Shown: in pieces, positions 24,551-33,170 of the stretch | Numbering within the stretch: the stretch's first letter is position 1 | Layout: each line of letters opens with the position of its first letter | Origin: DATJBF01 sp035515475 | GTDB lineage: Bacteria > Verrucomicrobiota > Verrucomicrobiia > Palsa-1439 | Length of the DNA: 34,152 nt | Direction of reading: 5' to 3' | NCBI GenBank assembly: GCA_035515475.1 | Contig: DATJBF010000019.1 | Coordinates: forward strand, 1-34,152 | The notes under the pieces: model-generated | Databases searched by the model: none | What the model was told of the DNA's origin: nothing | What the model saw: the letters and a program-made list of their open reading frames with translations, nothing else | Position numbers and translations under genes: made by a program

Positions 24551-26857
24551 GTGGCGAGTCCTATTGCCAGAGTCGTGGTCGATCTCGCGTTGGACCGGGA
24601 GTTTGATTACCGCATCCCGGCGCACCTGGCCGACGCGGTGCAGATCGGCTCCCGCGTGGCGGTGCCGTTCGGTCGCACCACGGCAAAAGGCTATGTCGTC
24701 GGATTGGCCGACAAATCGGCCTACGACAAACTCAAAGAGATCGGCGAGGTCGTCGGCAAAAAACCGTTGCTCGGCGACAAGATTCTCGAACTCACCCGCT
24801 GGATGGGTAAGTACTATTGTTGTCCCGTCGAGTTGGCGGTGAAATGTGCGCTGCCGGAAGTCGTCCGCAAATCCAAGATCAGTTGGAAAGAACGCCAGTA
24901 CGTCAAGCCCGGCAAGATTTCCCCCGAAGATCTCGCCAAGCTGCGCAAACGCGCGCCGAAACAGGCGCGAGCCCTGGAAATCCTCCAGAAATCCGAGGGC
25001 ATGTTCGTGTCCAAGCTCGTCCAACTGGCCGATACCGACGCGGCGACGGTAAAAAAACTCGCCGAGAAAGGATTCATCGTGCTCGCCGACCGCGTCGAAG
25101 AACGCGACCCGTTCGGCGGCGAAGTGTTCTTGCCTACCAAGCCCTTGACGCTCGCGCCCGACCAGCAACAGGCGCTGGATTTGTGCAAGGCGGCAATTGA
25201 CGGAGCGGGGGCGTTTTCTCCGGTGTGTCATTCTGAGCGAAGCGAAGAATCTCACGCACGGAGAGAGACCCTTCGCTTCTCTCAGGGTGACAAACCCGGA
25301 CCCAAACCCGTCCTCATCCACGGCGTGACCGGCAGCGGGAAAACGGAAATCTATCTCCAGGCCATCGAGCACGCGCTGCGGCAGGGCAAAGACTCGATCG
25401 TGCTGGTGCCGGAGATTTCGCTGACGCCGCAGACGGTGGAACGGTTCCGGGCCCGGTTTCAGAACCAGCAGATCACGGTGTTGCACAGTCATCTCAGCGC
25501 GGGCGAACGGCACGATCAGTGGCACAAGATTCGAGACGGCCAATCGCACATCGTGATCGGGGCGCGCTCGGCGGTGTTCGCTCCCGTCCAGGCGCTCGGG
25601 CTGATCGTGATCGATGAGGAACACGAGACCAGCTACAAGCAGGACGAATCGCCCCGGTACAACGCGCGCGACGTGGCGGTGATGCGCGGCAAGATCGAAA
25701 ACGCGGCGGTCGTGCTCGGCTCGGCTACGCCGTCGTTGGAATCATTCTACAACGCCCGGCGCGGCCGGTACACGCTGGCCACGCTGCCGCAGCGCGTGGA
25801 CAACCGCAAAATGCCGCTCATGCGGATCGTCGACATGCGGCAGGAAGCGATCCGGCAAAAGGGCGTGTATGTGCTCTCGCGGAAGCTGCGGGACGCGATC
25901 CAAGCCCGGCTCGACAAACGCGAGCAGGTGATTCTGTTCCTCAACCGACGCGGTTACGCAACGCACCTGTTCTGCCCGAAATGCGGCTACGTGGCGAAGT
26001 GTGTCAACTGCAGCGTCTCGCTCACGTATCATCGCAAGGCCGAACAAGTGTTGTGTCACCTCTGCGGGTTCACCGGCGGCGTGCCGAAGATTTGCCCCGA
26101 ATGCCGCGACCCCGCGATCCGCTACGCCGGCATGGGCACGGAAAAGGTCGAGTCGGCCATCCAGAAAACGTTTCCCAAGGCGCGCGTGCAGCGGATGGAC
26201 TCCGACATGATGACAAAGAAATCGCTCTACCGCGAAGTCCTCGGCGCGTTTCGGGTCGGCAAGATCGACATCCTCGTCGGCACGCAGATGATCGCGAAAG
26301 GATTGCATTTCCCGAACGTGACGTTGGTCGGCATCATCTACGCCGACATGGCGCTTCATCTGCCCGATTTTCGCGCCGGCGAACGGACCTTTCAATTGCT
26401 CGTGCAAGTGGCGGGACGCGCCGGGCGCGGCGACGTCGAGGGCGAAGTCGTCGTGCAGAGCTTCACCCCGTTTCACGAGGCCATCCAGTTCGCGCGTCAG
26501 CACGATTTCATCGGGTTCTACGAGCAGGAAATGGAAGTGCGCCAGCAAACGGGCTGGCCGCCCGTGTCGCGGCTCGTGTGCATCACCGCACGCAGCCGCA
26601 GCGAGGACAAGGCGAAGTTTGTCGTCAAAACGCTGGCGCGCGACCTCAAGAAACGGTTCGGTTCCCTGAAGGTCGAGATGAGCGAGCCGACGCCGGCCCC
26701 GCTGGCGAAAATCCAGAACCAGTATCGGTATCAAATCATGCTGCGCACGCAACACATCTTGCAACTCGTCGAGCTCCTCAGCCAAACGATGATGTCCCTC
26801 AAGCCGCCCGAAGATGTCAACGTGTCGGTGGACGTGGACCCGATTTCACTGCTATGA
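24551..26857 (+). CDS. priA: Primosomal protein N' (replication restart helicase PriA)
   Basis: PriA reloads the replisome at collapsed forks. The 768-residue protein has the N-terminal DNA-binding domain (VVVDLALDREFDYRIP), Walker A GVTGSGKTEIY (Lys264), DEEH at 355-358, PSLESFYNA, the zinc-binding cysteine cluster from Cys475 (CPKCGYVAKCVNCS ... CHLCG ... CPEC) and GTQMIAKGLHFPNVTLVG. All catalytic features are present. Residues 226-248 (CHSERSEES... FSQGD) come from a palindromic repeat inserted in frame just ahead of Walker A, in a loop where E. coli PriA is shorter. GTG start at 24551, the first in-frame start before the conserved domain. The last four bases (ATGA) overlap bioD, so the two genes are translationally coupled. 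Confidence 0.95.
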   Translation: MASPIARVVVDLALDREFDYRIPAHLADAVQIGSRVAVPFGRTTAKGYVVGLADKSAYDKLKEIGEVVGKKPLLGDKILELTRWMGKYYCCPVELAVKCALPEVVRKSKISWKERQYVKPGKISPEDLAKLRKRAPKQARALEILQKSEGMFVSKLVQLADTDAATVKKLAEKGFIVLADRVEERDPFGGEVFLPTKPLTLAPDQQQALDLCKAAIDGAGAFSPVCHSERSEESHARRETLRFSQGDKPGPKPVLIHGVTGSGKTEIYLQAIEHALRQGKDSIVLVPEISLTPQTVERFRARFQNQQITVLHSHLSAGERHDQWHKIRDGQSHIVIGARSAVFAPVQALGLIVIDEEHETSYKQDESPRYNARDVAVMRGKIENAAVVLGSATPSLESFYNARRGRYTLATLPQRVDNRKMPLMRIVDMRQEAIRQKGVYVLSRKLRDAIQARLDKREQVILFLNRRGYATHLFCPKCGYVAKCVNCSVSLTYHRKAEQVLCHLCGFTGGVPKICPECRDPAIRYAGMGTEKVESAIQKTFPKARVQRMDSDMMTKKSLYREVLGAFRVGKIDILVGTQMIAKGLHFPNVTLVGIIYADMALHLPDFRAGERTFQLLVQVAGRAGRGDVEGEVVVQSFTPFHEAIQFARQHDFIGFYEQEMEVRQQTGWPPVSRLVCITARSRSEDKAKFVVKTLARDLKKRFGSLKVEMSEPTPAPLAKIQNQYRYQIMLRTQHILQLVELLSQTMMSLKPPEDVNVSVDVDPISLL
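25226..25292. repeat. Palindromic repeat (copy B) in frame inside priA
   Basis: 67 bp with ends TGTCATTCTGAGCG and CTCTCAGGGTGACA, nearly the same as copy A at 6874-6943 but three bases shorter. It is read through in frame in priA. Confidence 0.88.
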
Positions 26858-27534
26858 GACGCGGGATCTTCGTCACGGGAACCGACACCGGCGTCGGCAA
26901 GACACACGTGACGGCGTTGCTGCTGCGCGAACTGCGTCGGCGCGGCGTGAACGCGGCGGCGTTCAAGCCGATCTCCTGCGGCGAAGGAGGCCGCAACGAC
27001 GCGCGCATTTACCACGAATTGATGGGACGCGAGGTTCCGCTCGACGCGATCAATCCCGTCTACCTGAAACATCCGCTGGCCCCAAGCGTGGCCGCGAAAC
27101 TGGAACGACGCCGAATCGATTTACGCACGGTTCTGTCGGCTTACCAGTCTCTGCTCACCAATCACTATTCACCGATCCTCGTCGAAGGCGCCGGTGGATT
27201 GATGGTGCCGATTCGCAACGATTATTACGTGGCCGACTTGGTGAAGACGCTGGGCCTGCCGCTGTTGGTTGTGGCGCGTCTCGGTTTGGGAACGATCAAC
27301 CATAGCGTACTGACGGTCCGCCAGGCGCGCGAACACGAGCTGAAGGTCGCAGGGATCATTCTCAACGACACGGTTGGCGGCCAGGGCGGACTCGCGGCGG
27401 AGACGAACATCGAAGTCGTGCCGGCGTTGTGCCGTGTCCCGCTGCTCGGAGTGGTGCCGCACGGCCCGCGCGGTGCGCAGGCCGCTGCGCGAAAGATTTG
27501 CGACCGGTTGATGCGGCGTCGAGCGCGCGATTGA
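26854..27534 (+). CDS. bioD: Dethiobiotin synthetase
   Basis: BioD forms the ureido ring of dethiobiotin from diaminopelargonate, CO2 and ATP. The 226-residue protein starts with the P-loop GTDTGVGKTHV, followed by FKPISCG (the Lys of this motif is catalytic), LVEGAGGLMVPI, and LLVVARLGLGTINHS, all standard. The ATG at 26854 overlaps the priA stop as ATGA, which fixes the start. Other biotin genes are not in the window, and the pairing with priA has no obvious functional reason. A palindromic repeat follows the stop codon. Confidence 0.95.
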   Translation: MRRGIFVTGTDTGVGKTHVTALLLRELRRRGVNAAAFKPISCGEGGRNDARIYHELMGREVPLDAINPVYLKHPLAPSVAAKLERRRIDLRTVLSAYQSLLTNHYSPILVEGAGGLMVPIRNDYYVADLVKTLGLPLLVVARLGLGTINHSVLTVRQAREHELKVAGIILNDTVGGQGGLAAETNIEVVPALCRVPLLGVVPHGPRGAQAAARKICDRLMRRRARD

Positions 27535-27551
27535 AGCCTAGGAAGGGGGAA

Positions 27552-27635
27552 ACTCCTCTCCCTGCTTGCGGGGGAGCCGAGTCCGCGAGACGCCGCTGTC
27601 GTTGGCGGCAAAGGATCAAGGTGAGGGGAGTCGAG
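27552..27635. repeat. Intergenic palindromic repeat after bioD
   Basis: ACTCCTCTCCCT at the left is roughly complementary to AGGTGAGGGGAGT at the right; the arms resemble those of the element inside queG. It lies between bioD and the DUF2339 gene and might end the bioD transcript. Confidence 0.65.
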
Positions 27636-27736
27636 ACGTGCTCGCGCGCTTGGCATCGGCTTGAATTGCTGCTAGGCTCGACTCGGCTTCACAAACAATT
27701 CCGAAGGCTTTCGGGCAAAGGAGTGTAACCACTGCG

Positions 27737-30184
27737 ATGAGCGACGAGCAGGAATTGCAACAACTCCGCGAGGAAGTTCAACAACTCCGGCAGCGGCTGG
27801 ACGAGGTCAATCGCAAGTTGGAGCGACTCGCGCAACCGCCGGCTCCGCCCATCGTTCCGCCGTCCGCTCCGCCGCTCTCGACTCCGCCGCCCGTCGTTAC
27901 GCAGCCGCCTCCGCCCACCACGCCGCCGGTGATACCCCCGCCTCCGCCAATTCCTGCGGCACCGCGAGAATCGTTCGAGGTGCGACTGGGAACGTACTGG
28001 CTGCCGCGCATTGGCATCGCCGTGCTGCTGACGGGCATGGTGTTCTTTGCGGCGTACATCACGCCGCGGTTGACCGTGCCGCACAAGGTCGCGCTCGGTT
28101 ATCTGAGCTGTCTCGTGCTCGGCGTGCTCGGTCTGCTGCTGGAGAAGAAGACGCCGCAGTTTGCGCGGGTCCTGCTGGGCGGGTCAATGGCGCTGACCTA
28201 TTTCGTCACCTACGCCGCGCATTTCGTCGACGCCTTCCGTGTCATCCAGAGTCCAACGGTCGCGCTCACGATGCTGTCGGTGGTCGTGCTGTTCATCGTG
28301 GGCGTGGCGCAGGAACGTCGGTCCCCGACGCTCGGTGGCATGGCGTTGTTCTTCGGCTATTACACGTCGGTCGTCAGCGGCGTGGCGACGTTCACGCTGG
28401 CTGCCAACGGCGTGCTGGCGGTGGCAGCAGTTTTCTTTCTCGCCCGCAACCGCTGGGTCACCATTTCGTACGGCGCGGTGCTGGCGACCTACCTGACCTA
28501 CATGATCTGGGTCTGGAAATTTGCTGGGTGGGGCGACATCCGCCATCTGCTGTTCGACTCCGGTTATCTCGGCGCGGAAGATTTTCGGCTGCGCGCCGCG
28601 TTCTTGTCGTTGTACTGGCTGGTGTTCACGGTTGGCGGGCTGATGATTCGCGGGAGGGCGAGCCTCCCGGCGAGCCATGACGACGCGGCTTGGCAGGAGG
28701 CGCGCCCTCCCGGAGAATTGGAACGGCTGGAGCCCGCCGAACGCAACGGTCTACTGACGCTGAACAACGTGTTCTTTTTCATATTGTTCACGCTGCTGAT
28801 GCGTCACGCCTATCCCGACAGACAGTGGGCGTTCCAGTTCTGCTTCGGCGGCGCGCTGCTGATGGCGTCGGCGCTGACCTACCAGCGGTTCGCGCCCGAG
28901 AGTTCGATCATGGACGCGTTGTTCCTGCAAGGTCTGGCTGTGGCGACGCTGGGAGTGATCAGTTATTTCAAGGGCGTGCGATTGGTCGCGGCGCTGGCGC
29001 TGGAAAGTGCGTTCGTGCTCGTATTGGCGCGGTGGATGCAATCGCGTTGGATCGCCTGGATTGGCCGTGCCGCGTTTGCCGCCGCCGCCTGCTATGCCTG
29101 GGGCCAGTACAACGATTGGGACACGCCGATGCGGTACGGTGTCTGGTTTGCGGGCGCGGTCGGATTCGTTTGCGCGGGGATGGAGAACCGGACTACTCGG
29201 CAACTCCCCGCCGGCGAGGTGGGCACTGCCTCGCTTTATTTTGCCGTGGTAGCGACGGCGTTGGCGATGACGGCGGCCCGCGACCAATTCGAAACGAGCC
29301 AGATGCCGTGGGTGTGGACGCTAGGCGCCGTTGCGGTGGCGATTGTTGGCGGGGCATTGCGAACCCGCGAGATCTTGTGGGCGGCGCACCTCCCATTGGC
29401 CTGGGGTTATGGCGCGTTTGGCTCCGGACAATTATCCGACAACGAATGGGCATTGACACCATCGCTCGCGCTGATCGCCGTCACGTTCGCTTTCGGCATT
29501 GTGGTCTGGGGTCGGGCGCGGGCGCGTGGTGACGACGCGCAAGCCACGAATTTGCTCGCGCCCTACGCATTTTTCGCCACGTTGGCAGTCATTTTCGTGA
29601 CGCTCGATTATGCCCCCGAGCGGTGGCGGCTGACGGCGTTCGCGGCGGAGACGTTGACGCTGGTGATTGCGGCCGCACTGGCGAACGAGCGGACGTTTTC
29701 CTATCTGGCGTTTGCGACCGTATTCATCGGGGCGTTCGGTTACGTGACGGCCCGGCGGAGCCTGTTCGCCGGCGCGTCGGTGGCGTGGAGCAACTTCCTG
29801 GTCGCGACGCTGCTGTTGATCGTGGGCGAACGCATCAGCCATCGGCGCAGTCCGTTGCGGAAACTGAGCGTCTGGATGGTCGTGGTGGTCACGGTGGTGG
29901 CCCTGTATGCGTTGCGCCGGCTTGTGGGCGGCGCGTATCTGACGGTGAGTTGGGCCGTGCTCGGGTTCGTGCTGCTGGCGTTTGGGTTCGCGATCAGGGA
30001 ACGGTTTTATCGCGTCGGCGGTCTGGTATCGTTGGGATTCAGTTTGGCGCGGGCGATTCTTCACGACATGGCCAGGGTGGAAACGGTGTACCGCATCTTG
30101 TCGTTCATCGGCTTGGGCGTCATCCTGCTCGTGCTGGCGTTCCTGTATGCTAGGAATCGAGAGAAGATAGCGAAGTGGTTGTAG
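27737..30184 (+). CDS. DUF2339 multi-pass membrane protein
   Basis: The 815-residue protein begins with a coiled coil (residues 1-33, heptads of EELQQLREEVQQL type), a proline-rich linker (34-75, runs of PPP and TPP) and then about twenty to twenty-five membrane helices, the arrangement of the DUF2339 family, whose function is not known. The first helix is preceded by RLGTYWLPRIGIAVLLTGM, a typical family sequence. Residues about 305-325 (RGRASLPASHDD... ARPPG) are encoded by a palindromic repeat and fall in a loop between two helices, so the insertion should be tolerated. ATG at 27737 preceded by AAAGGAGTG, a good ribosome site. Possible role in envelope integrity is conjecture. Confidence 0.86.
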   Translation: MSDEQELQQLREEVQQLRQRLDEVNRKLERLAQPPAPPIVPPSAPPLSTPPPVVTQPPPPTTPPVIPPPPPIPAAPRESFEVRLGTYWLPRIGIAVLLTGMVFFAAYITPRLTVPHKVALGYLSCLVLGVLGLLLEKKTPQFARVLLGGSMALTYFVTYAAHFVDAFRVIQSPTVALTMLSVVVLFIVGVAQERRSPTLGGMALFFGYYTSVVSGVATFTLAANGVLAVAAVFFLARNRWVTISYGAVLATYLTYMIWVWKFAGWGDIRHLLFDSGYLGAEDFRLRAAFLSLYWLVFTVGGLMIRGRASLPASHDDAAWQEARPPGELERLEPAERNGLLTLNNVFFFILFTLLMRHAYPDRQWAFQFCFGGALLMASALTYQRFAPESSIMDALFLQGLAVATLGVISYFKGVRLVAALALESAFVLVLARWMQSRWIAWIGRAAFAAAACYAWGQYNDWDTPMRYGVWFAGAVGFVCAGMENRTTRQLPAGEVGTASLYFAVVATALAMTAARDQFETSQMPWVWTLGAVAVAIVGGALRTREILWAAHLPLAWGYGAFGSGQLSDNEWALTPSLALIAVTFAFGIVVWGRARARGDDAQATNLLAPYAFFATLAVIFVTLDYAPERWRLTAFAAETLTLVIAAALANERTFSYLAFATVFIGAFGYVTARRSLFAGASVAWSNFLVATLLLIVGERISHRRSPLRKLSVWMVVVVTVVALYALRRLVGGAYLTVSWAVLGFVLLAFGFAIRERFYRVGGLVSLGFSLARAILHDMARVETVYRILSFIGLGVILLVLAFLYARNREKIAKWL
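28651..28711. repeat. Palindromic repeat in frame inside the DUF2339 gene
   Basis: 17-base arms, CGGGAGGGCGAGCCTCC against the complement of GGAGGCGCGCCCTCCCG, differ at one position only. The inner part can also pair weakly. Third repeat family found inside a coding sequence. Confidence 0.85.
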
Positions 30185-30193
30185 CCACGGATG

Positions 30194-30278
30194 ACAACGT
30201 GCTGCCAGCATCTTGCTGGCAGGGGCATGACAATTCTTCGCTTAATCTGCCAGGGGACCCTGGCAACATGTTCTTGTC
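30194..30278. repeat. Double-hairpin palindromic repeat after the DUF2339 gene
   Basis: Hairpins CTGCCAGCA/TGCTGGCAG (30202-30222) and TGCCAGGG/CCCTGGCA (30248-30265) are flanked by partly complementary ACAACGTG and CATGTTCTTGT. It lies between convergent genes and could stop transcription from both sides. Confidence 0.8.
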
Positions 30279-30287
30279 GTAGCAGCC

Positions 30288-30488
30288 TCACAGCGCTGAG
30301 ACGACGTTGAGTTCGACGAAATCGTCGTTGACGGTGGTGCAGGGACAGAGTTCGAGCCGGTACCGGATCTCGTCGCGGAGGGCGTCGAGGGCGTTTGTCG
30401 GGCTGAGCCCGCTCGCGCTGCACGCCATGCTTTGGCAGGAGGCGGTAAACCCGTCGCCGCCTTGTTCCACTGTCACGTCGAATCTCAC
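30288..30488 (-). CDS. Small HicB-like protein
   Basis: The 66-residue protein (FDVTVEQGGDGFTASC, then GLSPTNALDALRDEIRYRLEL) has the beta-strand/helix pattern of HicB-like domains, which often act as antitoxins or small regulators, but no HicA toxin gene or C-terminal DNA-binding domain is seen. The frame is closed by a stop 12 bases before the GTG at 30488, so this GTG is the likely start; the next ATG would remove most of the domain. It sits next to a palindromic repeat. A stand-alone HicB-like protein is the best reading, with low confidence in function. Confidence 0.55.
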   Translation of the reverse strand: MRFDVTVEQGGDGFTASCQSMACSASGLSPTNALDALRDEIRYRLELCPCTTVNDDFVELNVVSAL

Positions 30489-30617
30489 GCCGCTGCCAAT
30501 CTACGCCCCGGCGTTGACGCGGTCAACGATGGTGATGGGTCGGATGAAGAGGAGGTTGTTTTGCAGACGAACGACCACCAGATTATGGCATGTGAGATGG
30601 GCTCTCGGGATGTTGGC

Positions 30618-31010
30618 CTATGAGTCGGCCGTGGGCGGAGTGCACCGCCCGGCCAACCATTTTTCCGCTTCGGTTTGGTCGCGAAAGACCTCGAACGGAA
30701 CGAGGTCCGATACCAAGACCGCGAACATCCGGGTCATCGCGAACACCACGCCGTTGCTTACCATTACCGCCCGCGGACCACACGGCGGCAGGACGTGTCG
30801 ACTGCCGATCGCGGCGGCGGCTCGTCGGATATCGGCAGCAGACAGAAACGGAGGTGCCGCGTCGCGGGCATCGATTAATTCCGCGTAGTCCAGAATCTGC
30901 TCGCGGCAGGCAGCTTCAAAATGTTGCAGGATGTCATCAACCGTCACGGACCCCGTTACCGTCGTGTGGATCCGCCGCCGCGCTCTGTCGAGCGTATAGG
31001 AGATTGGCAT
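30618..31010 (-). CDS. STAS/SpoIIAA-like small protein
   Basis: The 130-residue cytosolic protein starts with PISYTLDRARRRIHTTVTG, followed by VTVDDILQHFEAA, ELIDARDAAPPFLSAADIRR and a C-terminal VFRDQTEAEKWLAG, the strand-helix layout of the SpoIIAA-like/STAS group of proteins common in soil and aquatic bacteria. No phosphorylatable Ser in the canonical anti-sigma antagonist position could be identified. GAGGG six bases before the ATG at 31008-31010 is a good ribosome site and fixes the start. The 129 bp to the HicB-like gene downstream on the same strand hold nothing recognisable; a shared transcript is possible. Confidence 0.68.
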   Translation of the reverse strand: MPISYTLDRARRRIHTTVTGSVTVDDILQHFEAACREQILDYAELIDARDAAPPFLSAADIRRAAAAIGSRHVLPPCGPRAVMVSNGVVFAMTRMFAVLVSDLVPFEVFRDQTEAEKWLAGRCTPPTADS

Positions 31011-31359
31011 TGATTCCCTCGTAGCTGTACTACGCCCTCGTAGAAAGAACCGGACTCCGGGCTAAAATCCCGCTTATGAAAGCAGATTGGTGAGTCTCAA
31101 TCAAGGATAACCATCGGCCAACCAAGGGTCGAAGAGATCGACCCTCCACACACCACACGTGGGCTACGCACCCGGATTCTGCCAGAATTGGAGAGCTGAC
31201 CCTAATATCAACCAGTTTGCTGAAGCGGCTGCTTTGCCGCCGCTGCGATTCCCAAAGTGTACCAGCACCCCCCTTGCGGTATGGGACATTTTCGTGGTAG
31301 AAACGTCCAAATCCGCGGCTCGCCATCTAGGACGAGTCGTAAAGAATGGGAGGAGATCA
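31011..31359. other. Divergent intergenic region
   Basis: 349 bp without a gene. It must carry the divergent promoters of the STAS-like gene and the secreted protein at 31360. A short hairpin, GGACATTTTC against GAAACGTCC with one mismatch, lies at 31284-31308. No promoter boxes can be named with confidence. Confidence 0.45.
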
Positions 31360-31770
31360 ATGAACAAGCATCTGCGGTTGGCGATAGTGGTGATGACTCT
31401 CAGCACACTTATGGCGGGTGTGGCATTGGGAGAGGAGAATGCCGAAGCAGCACGGTTCCAAAAGGAAGCGAAGAAACAGGGTTTGATGTATTTCGAGGGC
31501 AGGATCTCGGCCATCGATTTCAAGGCCAACACGGTGACGATCAAGAAGAAGGAAGGCGCCATGACGTTCACCTGTAATGACTCGACGAAGTATTTCATCG
31601 TCGGCCAGAAGGCCGAAGGCAAGCTGAGCAACTTCAAGGTGGAAGAGTGGGCGCGGGTGTTCTACAGCGTGAAGGACGGGACACCGGTAGCGACGCGGCT
31701 TTGGCAGAGAGGCGCGTTTGCCGACAAGAAAGAGAGGATCGAAGAGAAGCAAGCGCCGAAGACGAACTAG
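31360..31770 (+). CDS. Small secreted protein, hypothetical
   Basis: The 136-residue protein begins with a signal peptide (MNKHLRLAIVVMTLSTLMAG, cleavage near ALG-EE), then a basic, Lys-rich domain of beta strands: YFEGRISAIDFKANTVTIKK and TFTCNDSTKYFIVG, which look like an OB-fold or DUF5666-type small barrel. The C-terminus is a charged tail. GGGAGGAG four bases before the ATG at 31360 is a strong ribosome site, which also rules out the longer frame starting at 31159. Likely periplasmic or outer-membrane associated. No family recognised with confidence. Confidence 0.72.
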   Translation: MNKHLRLAIVVMTLSTLMAGVALGEENAEAARFQKEAKKQGLMYFEGRISAIDFKANTVTIKKKEGAMTFTCNDSTKYFIVGQKAEGKLSNFKVEEWARVFYSVKDGTPVATRLWQRGAFADKKERIEEKQAPKTN

Positions 31771-32170
31771 CGCCGCGTCAAGCTTGAATGCAGGGCGACT
31801 GGAGGCATCTGGCCCCCGACCGGGGGGCTCGTGTGCCACAGAACCATGTCGTGCGGTTGGCTGAGAGGCATCTCCTCCCCTTAACGGTATAGCAATCTCT
31901 TCCGATCCCCTGCTGTACCACGGCGAAAAGGAACGATCCTATTGACTGACCGCTTTTCCTTTCCCCATCGACTGGTCGAATGCCACCGCCTAGATTCCCT
32001 TCCGCGGTTGGTGACGAAACCCGGGTTGGAAGCCGATTCCTACGCGTAGAGTGTGTTTCGGGCTTCTTTTCTGTCCGAATGCGGAGGACTTATACCGTGG
32101 CGGCTGGCGAGTTTCGGCACCGAGAAAGGAAAGCACCAGACAACCGAAACAAATCCATAAGGAGAGGGTC
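31771..32170. other. Intergenic region between two secreted-protein genes
   Basis: 400 bp with no credible gene. A G+C-rich hairpin, GCCCCC against GGGGGC (31812-31828), may end the upstream transcript although no T-run follows. A pyrimidine-rich stretch (31951-31966) and the leader ending in AAGGAGAGGGTC before the next ATG are the only other notable parts. Confidence 0.5.
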
Positions 32171-32608
32171 ATGCGCAAGATCACAACGACGGTGGCAGCG
32201 TTGGTGATGGCGGCGGCAATGTTGCAGGTAGCGCGAGCGGAAAGGGCGCGCAGGGTGCCACCCAGCAGACAAAGCAAGAGCGGAGTGGCGGTCGCTTATG
32301 CGAAAGCGTATATCGGGGGGCCAACGCTTCTCAGTTACGGTGGCAAAGGTACCACGTCGGCAGCGATCACTGATAGTGACACCAATTCGTTTGTCAACAT
32401 CACGTTCACCGGCAAGTATCCCAAGGATCTCACTCTGGACGAGGTCATTGTTAACACCCCATGCCAGTCCCTCGACTATGGTGTGGCCAACGGCAATGTT
32501 GTGAGCGCCACTTCCACCCAAATCGACGTCGAGGTGTACGGCTGGGTCAGCGAGTCGGGGGCGGCTAATGGCGAGACAGTATTCGTCACGCTCTTCCTCG
32601 GCTACTAA
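32171..32608 (+). CDS. Small secreted protein, hypothetical
   Basis: The 145-residue protein starts with a classic signal peptide (MRKITTTVAALVMAAAMLQV, cleavage after ARA) and continues with a Ser/Thr/Gly-rich beta-type domain: TSAAITDSDTNSFVNITF, DVEVYGWVSESG, ending in an aromatic residue (LFLGY), as in some outer-membrane or surface proteins. AAGGAGAGGG four bases before the ATG at 32171 is a strong ribosome site; the longer frame from 32051 lacks one. No family recognised. It is convergent with the lipoprotein gene. Confidence 0.7.
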   Translation: MRKITTTVAALVMAAAMLQVARAERARRVPPSRQSKSGVAVAYAKAYIGGPTLLSYGGKGTTSAAITDSDTNSFVNITFTGKYPKDLTLDEVIVNTPCQSLDYGVANGNVVSATSTQIDVEVYGWVSESGAANGETVFVTLFLGY

Positions 32609-32714
32609 GGCCCGCACAGGTCGTTCGGTAAGCAGGGCGATTTTGCATGCCGGCTGGTGGAATTACAGAATAACGAGATGTCGCTTACCGGCTCATTGAC
32701 CCCGAATACGTTTC

Positions 32715-33053
32715 CTAGCGCACTGGCTTGGGCCGGGGATACCGGGCACGAACCTCCTCATGACGCTCGTACGGCACGCGGGTGTTCAGTCTAACGTTCA
32801 CATGATTGTGCAGCACAATGGTTCGGGGCAAATGCCGACCGGAGTGCCACCCTCCCCCTCCGAACCAGAAAAACACGCCCGTGGCCGGGTAGAAATACAC
32901 CTCCTCGTCAGGATAATAATAATAGTCGTAACCCTCCACGACAGCACCTGGCGGAGGCGGTGGCGCTTCGTAAACGCAACCCGCCACCACGGCAATACTG
33001 ATTGCGGTCAACAAGCCTGCGAGCAACACCTTGGACATCTTCAGACACTTCAT
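32715..33053 (-). CDS. Small Tyr-rich lipoprotein
   Basis: The 112-residue protein has a lipoprotein signal peptide ending in VVAGC (lipobox cysteine), a Pro run (APPPPPG), then YDYYYYPDEEVYFYP, a pattern of repeated aromatic residues seen in small outer-membrane lipoproteins of unknown function, and a basic C-terminus with RYPRPKPVR. AAAGGAGG five bases before the ATG at 33051-33053 is a near-perfect ribosome site; the frame continuing upstream to 33125 is not used. It probably sits in the outer membrane facing the periplasm. A large hairpin lies about 120 bp upstream at 33171. Confidence 0.78.
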   Translation of the reverse strand: MKCLKMSKVLLAGLLTAISIAVVAGCVYEAPPPPPGAVVEGYDYYYYPDEEVYFYPATGVFFWFGGGGWHSGRHLPRTIVLHNHVNVRLNTRVPYERHEEVRARYPRPKPVR

Positions 33054-33170
33054 AACAGCCTCCTTTCTACCCCCGGAATATTCGCGCAAAACTCGCTTGT
33101 GGCAAGCAACAGAATTGAAGAACAAGGCGGGGGTGTAAAGGTCTGGAGAAACCTCTTAAGAGTGGTCAAC

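Noticed and set aside
25981..26853. Long plus-strand frame leading into bioD
   Set aside because: The BioD domain begins exactly at the ATG at 26854; the upstream part is an out-of-frame reading of priA.
32626..32690. Inverted repeat CGGTAAGC ... GCTTACCG between convergent genes
   Set aside because: Eight-base arms are separated by about 50 bases with no supporting inner pairing, so it is too weak to call a terminator or element.
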